From Bolinopsis microptera (taxonomy: Eukaryota > Ctenophora > Tentaculata > Lobata > Bolinopsidae), in contig NW_026971810.1 of NCBI RefSeq assembly GCF_026151205.1, forward strand, positions 1-42,747: 42,747 nt of DNA, written 5' to 3'. Numbering within the stretch: the stretch's first letter is position 1; each line of letters starts with the position of its first letter. Shown piece after piece: positions 11,134 to 22,050 of this stretch. Both the position numbers and the translations under genes were made by a program. The notes beneath the pieces were generated by a model that made no database searches, had not been told where the DNA came from, and saw only the letters and a list, made by a program, of their open reading frames with translations.

Positions 11134-14100
11134 ACACTGCACAGAATACTCTATAGTAACACGGTACACTGCACAGAATACTCTATAGTAACACGGTACA
11201 CTGCACAGAATACTCTATAGTAACACGGTACACTGCACAGAATACTCTATAGTAACACGGTACACTGCACAGAATACTCTATAGTAACACGGTACACTGC
11301 ACAGAATACTCTATAGTAACACGGTACACTGCACAGAATACTCTATAGTAACACGGTACACTGCACAGAATATTCTATAGAAACACGGTACACTGCACAG
11401 AATACTCTATAGTAACACGGTACACTGCACAGAATACTCTATAGTAACACGGTACACTGCACAGAATACTCTATGATAACACGGTACACTGCACAGAATA
11501 TTCTATAGTAACACGGTACACTGCACAGAATACTCTATAGAAACACGGTACACTGCACAGAATACTCTATAGTAACACGGTACACTGCACAGAATACTCT
11601 ATAGTAACACGGTACACTGCACAGAATACTCTATAGTAACACGGTACACTGCACAGAATAATCTATAGTAACACGGTACACTGCACAGAATATTCCATAG
11701 CAACACGGTACACTGCACAGAATACTCTACAGTAACACGGTACACTGCACAGAATACTCTACAATAACACGGTACGCTGCACAGAATACTCTATAGTAAC
11801 ACGGTACACTGCACAGAATACTCTATAGTAACACGGTACACTGCACAGAATACTCTACAGTAACACGGTACACTGCACAGAATACTCTATAGTAACACGG
11901 TACACTGCACAGAATATTCTATAGTAACACGGTACACTGCACAGAATACTCTACAATAACACGGTACACTGCACAGAATACTCTATAGTAACACGGTACA
12001 CTGCACAGAATACTCTACAATAACACGGTACGCTGCACAGAATACTCTATAGTAACACGGTACACTGCACAGAATACTCTATAGTAACACGGTACACTGC
12101 ACAGAATACTCTATAGTAACACGGTACACTGCACAGAATACTCTACAATAACACGGTACGCTGCACAGAATACTCTATAGTAACACGGTACACTGCACAG
12201 AATACTCTATAGTAACACGGTACACTGCACAGAATACTCTACAGTAACACGGTACACTGCACAGAATACTCTATAGTAACACGGTACACTGCACAGAATA
12301 CTCTACAATAACACGGTACGCTGCACAGAATACTCTATAGTAACACGGTACACTGCACAGAATACTCTATAGTAACACGGTACACTGCACAGAATACTCT
12401 ACAGTAACACGGTACACTGCACAGAATACTCTATAGTAACACGGTACACTGCACAGAATATTCTATAGTAACACGGTACACTGCACAGAATACTCTACAA
12501 TAACACGGTACACTGCACAGAATACTCTATAGTAACACGGTACACTGCACAGAATACTCTATAGTAACACGGTACACTGCACAGAATACTCTACAGTAAC
12601 ACGGTACACTGCACAGAATACTCTATAGTAACACGGTACACTGCACAGAATACTCTACAATAACACGGTACACTGCACAGAATACTCTACAGTAACACGG
12701 TACACTGCACAGAATACTCTATAGTAACACGGTACACTGCACAGAATACTCTACAATAACACGGTACGCTGCACAGAATACTCTACAGTAACACGGTACA
12801 CTGCACAGAATACTCTATAGTAACACGGTACACTGCACAGAATACTCTATAGTAACACGGTACACTGCACAGAATACTCTATAGTAACACGGTACACTGC
12901 ACAGAATACTCTACAATAACACGGTACGCTGCACAGAATACTCTATAGTAACACGGTACACTGCACAGAATATTCTATAGTAACACGGTACACTGCACAG
13001 AATACTCTACAATAACACGGTACGCTGCACAGAATACTCTATAGTAACACGGTACACTGCACAGAATACTCTATAGTAACACGGTACACTGCACAGAATA
13101 CTCTACAGTAACACGGTACACTGCACAGAATACTCTATAGTAACACGGTACACTGCACAGAATACTCTACAATAACACGGTACACTGCACAGAATACTCT
13201 ACAGTAACACGGTACACTGCACAGAATACTCTATAGTAACACGGTACACTGCACAGAATACTCTACAATAACACGGTACGCTGCACAGAATACTCTACAG
13301 TAACACGGTACACTGCACAGAATACTCTATAGTAACACGGTACACTGCACAGAATACTCTATAGTAACACGGTACACTGCACAGAATACTCTATAGTAAC
13401 ACGGTACACTGCACAGAATACTCTACAATAACACGGTACGCTGCACAGAATACTCTATAGTAACACGGTACACTGCACAGAATACTCTATAGTAACACGG
13501 TACACTGCACAGAATACTCTACAGTAACACGGTACACTGCACAGAATACTCTATAGTAACACGGTACACTGCACAGAATATTCTATAGTAACACGGTACA
13601 CTGCACAGAATACTCTACAATAACACGGTACACTGCACAGAATACTCTATAGTAACACGGTACACTGCACAGAATACTCTATAGTAACACGGTACACTGC
13701 ACAGAATACTCTACAATAACACGGTACACTGCACAGAATACTCTATAGTAACACGGTACACTGCACAGAATACTCTATAGTAACACGGTACACTGCACAG
13801 AATACTCTATAGTAACACGGTACACTGCACAGAATACTCTATGATAACACGGTACACTGCACAGAATACTCTATAGTAACACGGTACACTGCACAGAATA
13901 CTCTATAGTAACACGGTACACTGCACAGAATACTCTATAGTAACACGGTACACTGCACAGAATACTCTATAGTAACACGGTACACTGCACAGAATACTCT
14001 ACAGTAACACGGTACACTGCACAGAATACTCTATAGTAACACGGTACATTGCACAGAATACTCTATAGTAACACGGTACACTGCACAGAATACTCTATAG

Positions 14101-15117
14101 TAACACGGTACACTGCACAGAATACTTTATAGTAACACGGTACACTGCACAGAATACTCTACAGTAACACGGTACACTGCACAGAACACTCTATAGTAAC
14201 ACGGTACACTGCACAGAATATTGTATAGTAACACGGTACACTGCACAGAATACTCTATAGTAACACGGTACATTGCACAGAATACTCTATAGTAACACGG
14301 TACACTGCACAGAATATTCTATAGTAACACGGTACACTGCACAGAATACTCTACAGTAACACGGTACACTGCACAGAATACTCTATAGTAACACGGTACA
14401 CTGCACAGAATACTCTACAGTAACACGGTACACTGCACAGAATACTCTATAGTAACACGGTACACTGCACAGAATATTGTATAGTAACACGGTACACTGC
14501 ACAGAATACTCTATAGTAACACGGTACATTGCACAGAATACTCTATAGTAACACGGTACACTGCACAGAATATTCTATAGTAACACGGTACACTGCACAG
14601 AATACTCTATAGTAACACGGTACACTGCACAGAATACTCTATAGTAACCGGTACATTGCACAGAATACTCTATAGTAACACGGTACACTGCACAGAATAC
14701 TCTATAGTAACACGGTACACTGCACAGAATACTCTATAGTAACACGGTACACTGCACAGAATACTCTATAGTAACACGGTACACTGCACAGAATACTCTA
14801 TAGTAACACGGTACACTGCACAGAATACTCTACAATAACACGGTACACTGCACAGAATACTCTATAGTAACACGGTACACTGCACAGAATACTCTATGAT
14901 AACACGGTACACTGCACAGAATACTCTATAGTAACACGGTACACTGCACAGAATACTCTACAGTAACACGGTACACTGCACAGAATACTCTATAGTAACA
15001 CGGTACACTGCACAGAATACTCTATAGTAACACGGTACACTGCACAGAATACTCTATAGTAACACGGTACACTGCACAGAATACTCTATAGTAACACGGT
15101 ACACTGCACAGAACACT
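11134..15117. repeat. 32-bp tandem array, about 124 monomers
   Basis: The monomer reads ACACTGCACAGAATACTCTA then TAGTAACACGGT. Variants are few and recur: TATAGTAAC, TACAGTAAC, TACAATAAC (usually followed by GGTACGCTG), and TTCTATAG. One monomer near 14646 is a base short (AACCGG). From about 12530 the order of variants repeats after 16 monomers: the TACAGTAAC unit ending at 12600 is followed by the same series as the one ending at 13112, a 512-bp period. This is higher-order repeat organisation from segmental amplification. There is no ORF through the array. Confidence 0.97.
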
Positions 15118-15291
15118 GTTCGGATATTGTACACAATATAGTCAAACTGTACGGAGATTGTACCTAATATAGTCACACTGTTCGGAGATTGTAAAACGTC
15201 TGCCCGAGAATTAGGTTTAAAATACTCTAAGGTGAACCTTTCTCCGAGATCTGGTTTTAAAACGGTACGAGATAAATTTTTGCGGTAAATT
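15118..15291. repeat. Degenerate repeat next to the satellite
   Basis: About three units of roughly 35 bp share CACTGTTCGGAGATTGTA and CAATATAGTCA. They sit only on the right side, between the array and the right arm. They may be a diverged precursor or a second satellite type. Confidence 0.6.
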
Positions 15292-15873
15292 GTAAACTTG
15301 GGCTTCTAGCATCCAACTATGAACTAAAGTCCGTTTAAATAAAGTCCGACAAGGTAGTATGTAGTATTATTGATTATATTAAATGTACAACTACAAGCTA
15401 AAATTTGCTCAGGGTTAACATCTAATATTTTGGTCTTTCACTGTTCCAACAGCTAAGGAAAGCTATTGAATGTTTCAGTGTAAATACTGATATTATATAA
15501 TAAAACATACCCCGACCAATTTACCTCAATACACATTGTACCAATTGATCCTCAGGGCAATAAGTTAGTTAAAGGTGTTATCACGTGATCTCGGTCACAT
15601 GACTGCTAGTAAGGCGCACCTTAGCTGCTTGAAGGGGGCAATTAGAATACTGAACTCACACAGTTGCACATATGCTCAATACTGGATCACCGACCACATT
15701 TCTTAATATGGTTAAATTGGTCATAGATATTATTGTTTATTATTGTTATTTCCAGAACAATGACAGGTCCATTTTCGATAAAACTTTCGCCATCTGAACT
15801 GTCATAATGTAAGTTTTACAACGGTACCAATTCCATAAATACGATTAAAAAACCATCCACCCTAATATTACAT

Positions 15874-16116
15874 AATACACGACTTCTCATTTCATAATTC
15901 ATATCAAACATTTATATACTCATGCAGCGAGAACAAAATATTTAGTGTCGAAACTAACACAAGCAGTCATATTGCCGTGTTGTAAAACGGCCGACCGTTT
16001 ACTACAATTGTTAAGTCAAGTCAAATCGAATCAAAACATAGTTTTAAAAAACGTATACGCTATCTGCAACATTTGACATCTAGCACAACGTGCACAGTCT
16101 GGTTTAGTCAACAATG
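15874..16116. other. Non-coding interval
   Basis: Nothing recognised beyond a TCAAGTCAAATCGAATCAAA stretch of short repeats near 16013. Confidence 0.3.
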
Positions 16117-16195
16117 TTACCTGGGAACCTCAGGCTATCATGTTCATTAATGAATAGAGATTCGGCGGAATGACAGGCTGAGCGCTGCCCAATAA
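16117..16195 (-). mobile_element. TTAC family, copy B (complete)
   Basis: Read on the minus strand, this 79-bp copy runs from TTATTGGGC-AGCGCTCAG through CCTGTCATTCCGCCGAATCT and a palindromic ATTAATGAACAT segment to CCTGAGGTTCCCAGGTAA. The same string is found at 37080-37194, 38662-38716, 40761-40798 (right half) and 42348-42433. The ends TTAC(C)TGGG / CCCAGGTAA are inverted, as in a MITE. No coding capacity. Confidence 0.8.
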
Positions 16196-16274
16196 TCAAC
16201 AATGCAGCTCTAAACGCTGCGGACTTGCTATTATAAAAATTGATGAGCGCTCGATTTGAAATCCCGACGCGCAT

Positions 16275-16502
16275 AAAAACTGCCACAAACTGCTACTAAC
16301 TGCCACTAACTGCCACTAACTGCCACTAACTGCTACTGCCGCGCGCAAATGCGTGGGCGCGATTGTAGCAGTTAGTGGCAGTTAGTGGCAGTTTGTGGCA
16401 GTTTGTAGCAGTTAGTGGCAGTTTGTGGCAGTTAGTGGCAGTTTGTGGCAGTTAGTGGCAGTTTGTGGCAGTTAGTGGCAGTTTGTAGCAGTTAGTGACA
16501 GT
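16275..16502. repeat. Inverted 10-12-bp minisatellite
   Basis: Left side (about 16280-16337): CTGCCACTAACTGCCACTAA repeats. After a GC-rich centre (CCGCGCGCAAATGCG), the complementary unit GTTAGTGGCA/GTTTGTGGCA is repeated about 13 times to 16502. The left arm is about half as long, so a partial hairpin of about 60 bp can form. The strand switch of the same unit suggests growth by template switching. Confidence 0.9.
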
Positions 16503-17454
16503 TTCTTTGCACTTAGCTCCTCCTGTGTAGCGCGATACGTTACTGTGCCGCGCCGCGCACTCAATGAGGCTTCTCACAGCTAGATCGGCAATATCAAATA
16601 TGCGCTGCCGTAGAGCTTAAAATATACGCAAAAATTATTTGAGGCATGGCAATTTTGAAAAAAACGACGCACGATCAACAAATAAAAACTTACATCTTTT
16701 TACAAAGTTAGTTACCTTATTTGCTGTTTCATAATATTGGCGCAGGTTACAAGTTATATTTCTACCGATATTATTGATACATGTTTCGTATCCCAAATAT
16801 CAAAGATATTTCGCGCGCGAAAAGTGGCATGCAACGTATGTCATGGTCAACGATATCACATTCTCTAAATTGCGCGCATTGCAGTAACTTCTTTCAAACT
16901 TCACAAATCGAGATTAAATCTTTTGCAATGTATTCAGTATCAATTTGTGCAATTATATACGCTAATCTAACTGCGTACAATGCGATTACACTATTAATTG
17001 CACGAGGTGCAGCCGAGTGGAATTAATTGATACAATAATCGCACGAGGCAAAGCAGTTATTTCACGAGGCGCAGCCGAGTGCAATAAATGGTGTAATCGT
17101 ATTATACATGCAGTTGGATTCGCGTATAACTCCACGCCTCTGATGTTATAACCAGTGTAATTAATTTATAATCGCACCGACTTTGTTGTTATAAGTAGCT
17201 CTCAAAACAATGCGATTATAAACTAATCGCACTGTTTTGAGATGCTGAGCAGCTGATATTTTGATTTCCGGAGTGTACTCTCAAACAAATGAAACAGTCT
17301 AGTCATTAGATAAACAAATTTTGAAGTAGATTAATGTTTCATATATCTGAAAACGTTTGCATAAACAATTTTAAATCAGTTTAAAAATCTTAAGAACAAT
17401 TAGATTTACAATTAATAAGATATAGTAACTAAGAAAAAAGCCTTAATACACAAT
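16503..17454. other. Non-coding interval with short repeats
   Basis: At about 16809-16840 CGCGCGCGAAAAGTGGC and TGCAACGTAT recur at about 41240-41268. At 17000-17085 GCACGAGG(T/C)GCAGCCGAGTG occurs twice with a partial third unit. At 17200-17243 18-bp arms (CTCAAAACAATGCGATTA / TAATCGCACTGTTTTGAG) flank five bases. This lies downstream of the recombinase gene; no terminator or poly(A) signal stands out beyond AATTAATAAG-type AT-rich sequence. Confidence 0.5.
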
Positions 17455-18807
17455 TCAATTAAAATTAAATGTCATATTGTGTATCACAGCATTGTCTCCG
17501 ATCAATTTTTTTATCTTCGAGAAAACATTACGGTTTTGCAGGGATGTCAGTCTGTCGTCAGTTTGTGAGGATGTAATTCTGTTCTCACTCTGTGAAGATG
17601 ACGGTCTGTTGTCAGTTTGTGAGGATGACGGTCTGTTGACAGTTTGTGAGGATGACGGTCTGTTCTCACTCAGTGAAGATGTTAGTTTGTTGTTACAATA
17701 TTGTGAGGAAGACAGTATGTTGTTTATGTGTGAAGGAGACAGCCTGTTGTGTGAAGATAACAGCCTGTTGCTACTATGTGAAGATGACGGTCTGCTGTCA
17801 GTCTCACTCAGTGAGGATATTATTCTGCTAGCAGTCCTCCTCTTTTTTGGCGAGATAGTCACTGATATATCCGTAAAGAGTCTTTTCCTTGATTTGGGTG
17901 TGAAATCTTCACTGGTATTGTCAGAGGAACCTCTAGCTCTGTTTGCTTGCGGTGGACTTTGAGGTGATCCTACAAATACCGGCGGAGCTGATTGCTTCTC
18001 GTATGTGCTGTTTGTCTGGAACAATAGGTTAGATATCTTTGTGCCGACTTCATGATCCATTGTGTCATAGTTTATCAAAGACGTAGCGCTCTTATGACCG
18101 GTGTAGGCCATAATTTGCTTTAGCACAACATTTTTCCTCAGCAAACTTGACACCACCATTTTCCTGATGGAGGTATTGGATATTTTGCGATCCCCGACAT
18201 CAATCTCCGAGACAACAACCATCTTTTTCACAGCTCCTGCTATTTTGTTCACTCCCGAAGGGCTGCTTATGAACCAGGGACCGTCCTTCAGACAAGCTTT
18301 ACGGGGATCTTTTGACATTGTTCTTGCCAGGTTGAGAAACATGGGCGCATCCGGATCGTCGGCAACCCCTGGTCTCATGGAGGAGTACTTCAAGAAAGTC
18401 GCAACGGGACAGAAGTGTAAACAGTCCGGATCAGCAGAAAGAACTCCAACTCCATGTCTCATATTCCGTGGATCTTCCCCCTGCCGTGTTTTACTGAGGC
18501 GTTCTTTATCCAATGTGATAAATTGGTTCCCATCAACCACCTCAATTATCAAATCCCCGTATCTGGTTTCTCTCAGCTCAGTTCTTGCCCTCCGTCCCAG
18601 CGACAGACATAAGATGACCATTGAATTCCACAGTGCTGCTGGACTGTGTGTTCCCGCCAACTTACGGACAAACAATTCCCTAACCTCTGAGGTGGTAAGC
18701 ATATTGATAGAATTTTCTAAGTTTCCTTTACCAGATCGCTTACTTAGTTTGCAGGCAGCTCCAAGGTGGGACGACTTTGCCTTCCAGTTATTGACGGATA
18801 TGACCAT
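17455..18807 (-). CDS. Tyrosine recombinase-like protein (Crypton / ZMYM-QRICH1 type)
   Basis: A 450-codon open frame, the longest in the window. Residues about 38-255 match the DUF3504-type C-terminal recombinase domain of Crypton transposases and the Crypton-derived ZMYM2/QRICH1 proteins. Visible landmarks are ALWNSMVILCLSLGRRARTE (58-77), ERLSKTRQG (102-110), HFCPVATFLKYSSMRPG (131-147), PWFISSPSGVNKI (177-189), NTSIRKMV (211-218) and YTGHKSATSLINYD (235-248). The tyrosine-recombinase set maps to Arg72/73, Lys106, Arg215, His238 and Tyr247, but the HxxR histidine (NHSxRK in relatives) is Thr212. The tail carries basic clusters (KSRKR 305-309, KKRR 321-324) and about ten SSSQTxNRP-like repeats (335-425) instead of a known DNA-binding domain. 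A stop lies in frame just upstream of this ATG, and the N-terminal core-binding domain is missing; a candidate lies at 20858-21097. Decayed transposon or domesticated gene both remain possible. Confidence 0.85.
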   Translation of the reverse strand: MVISVNNWKAKSSHLGAACKLSKRSGKGNLENSINMLTTSEVRELFVRKLAGTHSPAALWNSMVILCLSLGRRARTELRETRYGDLIIEVVDGNQFITLDKERLSKTRQGEDPRNMRHGVGVLSADPDCLHFCPVATFLKYSSMRPGVADDPDAPMFLNLARTMSKDPRKACLKDGPWFISSPSGVNKIAGAVKKMVVVSEIDVGDRKISNTSIRKMVVSSLLRKNVVLKQIMAYTGHKSATSLINYDTMDHEVGTKISNLLFQTNSTYEKQSAPPVFVGSPQSPPQANRARGSSDNTSEDFTPKSRKRLFTDISVTISPKKRRTASRIISSLSETDSRPSSSHSSNRLLSSHNRLSPSHINNILSSSQYCNNKLTSSLSENRPSSSQTVNRPSSSQTDNRPSSSQSENRITSSQTDDRLTSLQNRNVFSKIKKLIGDNAVIHNMTFNFN

Positions 18808-18866
18808 CTCACGACTTCATCCTCATCTTTTAAACTTTTTTTTTTTTTAAAACTTTGTCGTGAGAT
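18806..18866. repeat. Short inverted repeat around a T tract
   Basis: ATCTCACGAC (18806-18815) and GTCGTGAGAT (18857-18866) flank TTTTAAAC, a run of T and AAAAC. It marks the upstream edge of the recombinase frame and the junction with unrelated sequence. It may be an insertion or deletion scar. Confidence 0.7.
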
Positions 18867-18991
18867 CAAGGAAGCCTGTCACTGCAATCCTTGTAATGAT
18901 GCCAGGGAAAAGCATGCTAATTTTACTGACAAACGTAGGAGAGTTAAACATGTAATAAGACTAGCTCAACGACTCTACACGTGCAACAAAA

Positions 18992-19926
18992 TTGAGGAGT
19001 GTCAGGGTGACAGTAAAAAAACGTAAGACCATTGATAATACTGAAAATGACTTGAATCTAGAAATTGATGGGATCCCGATCAAACAGGTTACTGAAACGA
19101 AATTTCTAGGTGTAATTATTGATGACAAACTGAGTTGGACACCTCATATCGAGAAACTAACTAAGAAATTAAACAGCATATGTGGCCGTATTTATCAAAT
19201 AAAAAACTCCCTCCCCAGCCATGCCAGCTGTACAAACAGATATACCACACTCTTTTTGAATCTCATCTAGGATACGGTATAACTGTATGGGGTGGTGTAT
19301 CAATTAATAAGCTTTCACCACTATTCCTTGCACAGAAGAAATGTGTCCGAATCTTATTTGGGGACTCGGAAGCATTTAGCGACAAGTTTAAAACTTGTTC
19401 TCGTAGCAGGCCAATCCAGTGCAGTATAAACAAGAAAGGTCAAATATCCAATGAATCAACTATACCTCACATTAAACCGTGTTCTATATGTATCAGCTTG
19501 AGGAAGACTGGTGATAAACAAGCAAGGCCACATCGCTGCCAAATACTTGGGGCAGAATTCCACTCTAGAGAATCAACAAAACCTATTTTCCAATCTAAGG
19601 AACTAATGACAGTACATAACATATATAGATACAGATGCATTACTGAAACAATGAAGATAGTGAAGAGTCATCAGCCCATATCCATGTATTCTCTCTTTAA
19701 GAAGTCTGAGCTCAGAGATGACAGATTTGTGACACCACACTCATCTCACAATTTCGCATATAAAGGGGCAAATTTATGGAATAGGTTTCTTGAGCAGTCA
19801 AATGCACGTGGTAAAATAGGTTCACTAGGTTCAATTAAATCCCGATTGAAGCTTTCTATCATGAAGGCTCAACACCAACCTGACAATATTAACTGGCAGG
19901 ACTTAAACTTCAACACTTTCCTATGA
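18992..19926 (+). pseudogene. 5'-truncated, frameshifted non-LTR retrotransposon (RT C-terminal end)
   Basis: The first frame (18992-19270) carries TETKFLGVIIDDKLSWTPHI, the conserved motif after the catalytic palm of non-LTR reverse transcriptases, then KLTKKLNSICGRIYQIKNSL. Around 19200-19230 the frame shifts; the second frame continues LYKQIYHTLFESHLGYGITV-WGG, KLSPLFLAQKKCVRILFG and a typical tail (YSLFKKSEL.....NFAYKGANLWNRF) to a stop at 19926. This order is seen in Jockey/CR1-like elements. Endonuclease and palm (YADD) are absent, so the copy is dead and 5'-truncated, as is usual for target-primed insertion. It runs opposite to the recombinase gene and sits between its two parts. Confidence 0.85.
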
Positions 19927-20857
19927 AAAGACCCCCATTTATATTTATATATTTTAGATTTTACACCTGTCAATCACATCATATATGCACTACAAAAGAA
20001 AAAAGATTCATTCAATCATTACATTATACACTCACTCCACCACACATGCACACAAAACATTAAAGCAGGTTACACGCGGGTGTAACGTTCACTTTATCCG
20101 AAGGGAAAAATAATACTTTACGTAACGCGCGATTTACGTCTTGGTAGCTAAATTATTCAAGTGCTATTTGTCAGAGCGACACAAATGCGCGAGCGCTTGC
20201 GCGGCTCACCTATCCAACACTCTTGTTTACATCGTATCAGGCAATGGTTCAGTTTAATTATGGTAAGGGCACAGCCTGTCAAAAACCCTTTTCGCATGAT
20301 CCGTCGACACCGCCTGAAGGTGAATGCATAATAACGGATCATGAACGTACGGAATCAAACGTTAATAAGCTTGCAGCTTCCGATGAAAATGTATTCAACT
20401 TTGTGTCATGCTTGAATTGATTTTGGACCTCTTCTTTGCTTTTAATTTATTTATTATTGTTATTTGGTATTATGAGCTGATATGTATATATACATACGGT
20501 ATTTAAAATTAAGCGTATAGCGAGCATATTTAACAATTTTTAAGCAATAATGTATTGCGAGCAGCTGTAACTTAAATATCGCATAAAAATCATATAATTA
20601 TAACACAAAACTAAAATTTTATTGGAATCTAGGTTAAACTAAGATAAAATTAATATCAGCCCCTTCGCCACTCTCAGCAGTCAACCAGGGCTCATAAAAG
20701 CTTAACAGCGCCTGGGTCCGTTCACCAACTGTGCTAATGTGAGTGGCGGTGTGGTAAAACCCATTTTAACAGCGTGAATATTTATCAAATATAAGCGCGC
20801 TAGCTGCTAGCATACTTGTATCATTTAATTTTTAATCAAATTTATTCGGATATATAT
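19927..20857. other. 3' tail of the retrotransposon and non-coding sequence
   Basis: The first 120 bases are A/C-rich (CACTCACTCCACCACACATG) and probably belong to the 3' UTR of the non-LTR element. No clear poly(A) or microsatellite tail marks its end. The rest contains no repeat or gene I recognise; small ORFs at 20157-20420 look random. Confidence 0.4.
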
Positions 20858-21097
20858 TTATTGATTATGTATTGAATTGGTGATAAATAATAAAATTGTC
20901 TTTTCTCTCAAAAAATTGTCTTTTCTCTTTAGTGGAGTCAGCAATCCAAGTGCCTCTATCTTGTACTGTTCCAATATAGAGACCCACTGCGTTGTTGACT
21001 TAATGGTGTTCTTAGATCGGGTACTTTTAACGAATCCTTGCAGTTCATCCTCGTCCGGTATTTGTTGCTTGAATCTTCTGACATTTCTATTAGACAT
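20858..21097 (-). pseudogene. Possible N-terminal piece of a Crypton-type recombinase
   Basis: A 79-codon frame begins MSNRNVRRFKQQIPDEDELQ and continues FVKSTRSKNTIKSTTQWVSI-LEQYK. The pattern ENTxxSTxxxVxxFxxY is how the core-binding domain of Crypton/QRICH1/ZMYM-type recombinases begins, and the strand matches 17455-18807, 2 kb downstream. After ...GLLTPLKR the sequence has an 18-19-bp tandem duplication (GAGAAAAGACAATTTT twice) and stops, and I see no donor splice site in a suitable place. I infer an interrupted 5' part of the same gene; the match is short and could be chance. Confidence 0.45.
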
Positions 21098-21606
21098 CCT
21101 GTGAGTATGACGATTAACTTAAAATTTAAAACAAGCTAGCAAATACTAGAATTCAACTCCATAATATTATTACATTGACGTTATGACTTAGAATATGGCG
21201 CACTTGCAATTAAAATATGAAAATGTATTATTATTTCAAACTATGGATCGTTCACATATTACGGGTCGTTCACATATTACGAATTCATTTTTTGGAACAT
21301 TTTTACCCCTCCTCCGTTCAAAAGGGGTTGCAGCGTGTGTCAAGGTAACCGGCTTGACTGGTCAAAGCCTAGGGCGAGTGTAGTTGTTGCAAACAAGGAG
21401 TAAGGAACGATGTATCTGTTTGAAACGAGAATCGAGATATGCGCTGATAAATAAGTGACAACTCCCGATGAACAAGGAAATAACAATACTAGAGCTAAAA
21501 TGAACCTGTATCAAACAAGGTCTAAAACCTACTGGCTGCTCCCGATAAACGAGGAGTTAACAAATAAAGGTGACTGTCTGAAATAAGCTACGGGTGCAGG
21601 TGTACC
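21098..21606. other. Non-coding interval with a MITE end
   Basis: At 21245-21283 the TIR word GATCGTTCACATATTACGGG is followed by GTCGTTCACATATTACG, a tandem double of the end of the Harbinger-like MITE family seen at 36972 and 37682. The hairpin-forming word CTCCCGATAAACGAGGAG (about 21541) recurs at about 24702, on the other side of the foldback element, with a diverged CTCCCGATGAACAAGG near 21464. The flanks are therefore one older sequence split by the insertion. Confidence 0.55.
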
Positions 21607-21654
21607 TGTCTAAAGGCCTCCCCCAGCCTCGTATCTTAGGATTAGATTTGCAAA

Positions 21655-22050
21655 AATTCCTGAGACACAGGTGCAAAAGTTAAGACAGCAGAATAATCCT
21701 AAGACAGCAGAATAATCCTAAGACAAAATTTAAGCAATTCTGAGACAGCGAAAAATCCTGAGACAAAATTTAAGAAATCCCGAGACAGCGAAAAAACCTG
21801 AGACAAAATTTAAGAAATCCCAAGACAGCGAAAAAACCTGAGACAAAATTTAAGAAATCCCAAGACAGCGAAAAAACCTGAGACAAAATTTAAGAAACCT
21901 AAGACGCGCGAAAAAACCTGAGACAAAATTTAAGAAATCCCGAGACAGCAAAAAATCCTGAGACAAAATTTAAGAAAACCTGAGACAGCAAAAAATCCTG
22001 AGACAAAATTTAAGAAAACCTGAGACAGCGAAAAATCTTTAGATAGAATT
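21655..22050. repeat. 40-bp subterminal repeat array, left arm
   Basis: Nine to ten units of about 40 bp alternate GAGACAAAATTTAAG with GAGACAGCGAAAAA. Starts at 21761 and 21801 show the 40-bp period. The mirror array lies at about 24290-24600. Regular subterminal repeats are common transposase-binding regions in DNA transposons. Confidence 0.85.

Larger units (their letters stand above)
10557..15864. mobile_element. 5.3-kb long-TIR element filled with a 32-bp satellite
   Basis: The left arm 10557-11128 and right arm 15292-15864 (about 572 bp each) are near-perfect reverse complements. The outer ends are TAGGGTGGATGGTTTTTTAA and its complement. ATATTACAT is present immediately outside both ends (10548-10556 and 15865-15873), a perfect 9-bp target-site duplication. 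Long TIRs with 9-bp duplications are typical of Mutator-like elements; TAGGG ends also occur in hAT elements, whose duplications are 8 bp. No transposase is present, so it must have been moved in trans. The near-identity of the arms implies a recent insertion or ongoing arm conversion. Confidence 0.9.

Noticed and set aside
11134-15117. CRISPR-like array
   Set aside because: The repeats are directly contiguous 32-bp monomers with no unique spacers, in a eukaryotic context with introns. It is a satellite.
11134-15117. Centromere
   Set aside because: Higher-order structure is suggestive, but 4 kb bounded by TIRs and a target duplication is a transposon insertion; nothing shows kinetochore function.
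17477-18850. ORFs of 161 and 227 codons on the + strand
   Set aside because: They lie exactly opposite the recombinase frame, and the recombinase frame alone carries recognisable motifs.
17455-19926. One DIRS/Ngaro-type retrotransposon (recombinase plus reverse transcriptase)
   Set aside because: The RT fragment is of non-LTR type and on the opposite strand, and the recombinase resembles Crypton/ZMYM proteins rather than DIRS.
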